Assembly (NCBI GenBank): GCA_964405375.1
Contig: CAYONQ010000074.1
Location: 1-13,566, forward strand
Source of the DNA: CAYONQ01 sp964405375
GTDB lineage: Bacteria; Planctomycetota; Phycisphaerae; Sedimentisphaerales; Anaerobacaceae
Length of the DNA stretch: 13,566 nucleotides
Direction: 5' to 3'
This document shows positions 11,977 to 13,566 of the stretch, piece after piece. Both the position numbers and the translations under genes were made by a program. The notes below the pieces were generated by a model, which did not search any database, was not told where the DNA came from, and worked only from the letters and a program-made list of their open reading frames with translations. How positions within the stretch are numbered: the first letter of the stretch is position 1; each line of letters begins with the position of its first letter.

Positions 11977-13419
11977 TCAGTCCCAGTCTTCGGCAAACCT
12001 TGCGTAGTCCAGAAAGTTAACGATACCGTCGCCGCCGGCGGGGGCAATATCTACCGATGGCTCATCCAGCAGCCAGTAGTCGGTAAGTATGTCCAAATCC
12101 GTAAAATCGACCTTGCCGTTGTAGTTAAAGTCACCCGGTGCGTGATAATAGTTCAAAGCCGCATACGCATCGACAAGTCCCCAGCCGTATTGTTCGTCCC
12201 ATCCGGCCGGGCCCAAATCTCTTGCGGTGTTCTGCAGAGCTTCTCTGATATCATTCGGGTCGGTTATGCCGGTGGATATTAGTAAAGCAGCTATTCCGCT
12301 TACGTGAGGCGCAGCCATAGAAGTGCCGGTGTAAAACCAGTAACCCCAGTCTTTGGGATTGTTGCCGAAGGTTTGCTGTAAGATGCCGTCGCCGTAGCCG
12401 TCTCCGTTCTGGTCCACCCTCAAATCTCCGCCGGGCGCAGCTAAGTCCAAATAGCTGCCGGTGTTGGAGTAATATGCCCTGCTCTGGTCATATCTGGTGG
12501 CGCCTATTGCGATGCAGTATGCATCATAGGCGGCCGGGTAAAAAGTGGGGTTTCCCTCCTCGTATTCGTTGCCTGCAGCACAAATAATAGTAACACCTTG
12601 ACTATAAGCATAGGCGATGGCATCTCTTAAAGTTATGGAATCGGACGGGCCTCCCAGACTGAGATTGATAATGTGGGTGCCATTGTTGGCGGCAAAATAG
12701 ACTCCGTCGGCAATGGTGGTGTAGGGCGCTTCACCGCGTCTGTTTAGGACATTAACGGGCATTATGGAACAATCGAAGGCTATTCCTGCGGCGCCGAGAG
12801 AATTGTTGGTGCTTTGGGCAATGGTGCCTGTAACGTGGGTGCCGTGTCCGTCATCGTCATCCGGGTGCTCGTCATTATTGACGTAATCGTAGCCGGGGAC
12901 AAAAAGCGTGTCGGCTAAGTCAGGGGCCTGCTGAAAACCTCTAAAATCTTCATAGGCAACGCCGGTATCCAGCACCGCGATAATGACATTTGGCTCGCCG
13001 GTGGTGATGTCCCAGGCCGGCTCGATATTTATCCCGGCGGCGGTTTCATGCAGGTGCCACTGGTAGGTATAGTAGGGGTCGTTAGGTGCAAAAAGGGCAT
13101 AGGCGTAATAGTTTAATTCAGCGTATTCCACGTCAGGGTCTCTGTTATATAGCTCAACCATCTGTTTGGGTGTTTTCCCTGTGGGGACACTTATCCTTTT
13201 AAAGCCGGCAAAGGGGCTCGTGTACAATACGGCAGTTGTATGTTGTCGATTTATGTGCTTGATGTAGTCTTCGGGGAGGTCGTCTTTGAATTTTACAATT
13301 ATTTCATTGGGGACCCACTTTACTCTCCCGGTGGTTCTAAGCTTGGCAGCACCGCCGGTTATGTCGGCAAATTGCAACAGCAGAAGAACTGCCAATAGTG
13401 TTGGAAGTCTTTTTTTCAC
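11977..13419 (-). CDS. Secreted subtilisin-like serine protease (S8) with dockerin-like C-terminus
   Basis: The 480-residue pre-pro-enzyme begins at GTG 13419 with GAGG 6 nt upstream. A signal peptide (MKKRLPTLLAVLLLLQFADI, cut near 25) is followed by an inhibitor-like propeptide (about 36-105, VPNEIIVKFKD to PDVEYAELNYY) and the S8 domain. The triad is complete: Asp151 (VLDTGV), His192 (DGHGTHVTG), Ser367 (GTSMAAPH), with oxyanion Asn284 (AAGN). The last 52 residues resemble a type I dockerin pair: GDFNYNGKVDFTDLDIL (429-445) and GGDGIVNFLDYARFAEDW (462-479), with calcium-loop Asp/Asn residues; the second loop is degenerate at its start (DIAPA). In Phycisphaerae such domains are common on exported proteins without classical cellulosomes, so it may be a sorting or cell-surface tag. 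A short Asp/Gly loop (335-344, VDQNGDGYGD onward) may bind another calcium. Confidence 0.95.
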   Translation of the reverse strand: MKKRLPTLLAVLLLLQFADITGGAAKLRTTGRVKWVPNEIIVKFKDDLPEDYIKHINRQHTTAVLYTSPFAGFKRISVPTGKTPKQMVELYNRDPDVEYAELNYYAYALFAPNDPYYTYQWHLHETAAGINIEPAWDITTGEPNVIIAVLDTGVAYEDFRGFQQAPDLADTLFVPGYDYVNNDEHPDDDDGHGTHVTGTIAQSTNNSLGAAGIAFDCSIMPVNVLNRRGEAPYTTIADGVYFAANNGTHIINLSLGGPSDSITLRDAIAYAYSQGVTIICAAGNEYEEGNPTFYPAAYDAYCIAIGATRYDQSRAYYSNTGSYLDLAAPGGDLRVDQNGDGYGDGILQQTFGNNPKDWGYWFYTGTSMAAPHVSGIAALLISTGITDPNDIREALQNTARDLGPAGWDEQYGWGLVDAYAALNYYHAPGDFNYNGKVDFTDLDILTDYWLLDEPSVDIAPAGGDGIVNFLDYARFAEDWD

Positions 13420-13420
13420 C

Positions 13421-13496
13421 GCCCGCCTCTTAATGGCATCTATCCTACCTCTCGTTGTGAGCAGGATAACACCTATCTTACCATATTATGGCGGGC
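13421..13496 (-). promoter_or_regulatory. Structured leader of the subtilase gene
   Basis: On the minus strand GCCCGCC (13496-13490) can pair with GGCGGGC (13427-13421), which lies directly after the GAGG ribosome site and one base before the GTG start. Nested inside is TATCCT/AGGATA (13468-13463 with 13446-13441). The fold would hide the ribosome site. It is a prediction from pairing only. Confidence 0.35.
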
Positions 13497-13503
13497 AATC
13501 CAA
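13475..13503 (-). promoter_or_regulatory. Possible promoter of the subtilase gene
   Basis: TTGGAT (13503-13498) and TAAGAT (13480-13475) on the minus strand are 17 bp apart with moderate consensus match. If used, transcription would start near 13468 and the outer leader stem could not form, since its 5' arm lies in the promoter spacer. Confidence 0.35.
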
Positions 13504-13566
13504 GCACAAACTTTTCTCAAACTTCGGGGTTTTCTCATAAGCTTCTCCGCAGCAATTCCTTGTGAA

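Overview
The window looks like a chromosomal piece of a bacterium in the PVC group, most likely a Phycisphaerae-type planctomycete (class-level guess). The evidence is a secreted subtilase ending in a degenerate dockerin-like repeat of the kind common in Phycisphaerae, an MreB with the variant phosphate motif DLGTCTTLV, a small single-span membrane protein next to mreB, and intergenic spacers full of short tandem repeats. This placement rests on remembered family features, not on a database search.

Layout. Plus strand, 3-5640: the end of a coiled-coil protein with a small C-terminal domain, a 49-residue membrane protein that is easily missed, then mreB, mreC, mreD and the class B penicillin-binding protein mrdA (PBP2), the elongation (rod) module. 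Minus strand, 10409-5699: mraZ, a 69-residue unknown gene, rsmH, a membrane-anchored double-LysM protein, an ftsL-like gene and ftsI (PBP3-like), the front of a dcw division cluster. The two modules converge tail to tail at 5641-5698, so the elongation and division transpeptidases are 58 bp apart. The dcw run stops after ftsI: no murE, murF or mraY follows.

Upstream of mraZ is a near-consensus promoter (TTGACG, 16 bp, extended -10 TGGTATAAT) with TGGGA/TGGTA boxes spaced 10 bp apart, as expected for MraZ autoregulation. Then come a possible 36-codon ORF, a tRNA-Gly(TCC), a 338-bp gene-free repeat-rich spacer, a plus-strand sugar phosphate isomerase/epimerase-like gene, and a convergent minus-strand secreted subtilase with a structured leader.

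The most unusual feature is a family of degenerate tandem repeats with a strict 7-nt period. I count nine tracts: in most mre-side gene junctions, between ftsL and ftsI, beside the tRNA, and twice inside mrdA. The unit sequence differs between tracts, but the period does not. The best one, GCAACGA, occurs both in the ftsL-ftsI spacer and inside mrdA, where six units add exactly 14 in-frame codons between the SxN and KTG motifs. A near-identical 25-bp palindrome accompanies two of the tracts. Together they resemble the heptameric STRR repeats of cyanobacteria, but in a cell-wall gene neighbourhood of a different phylum.
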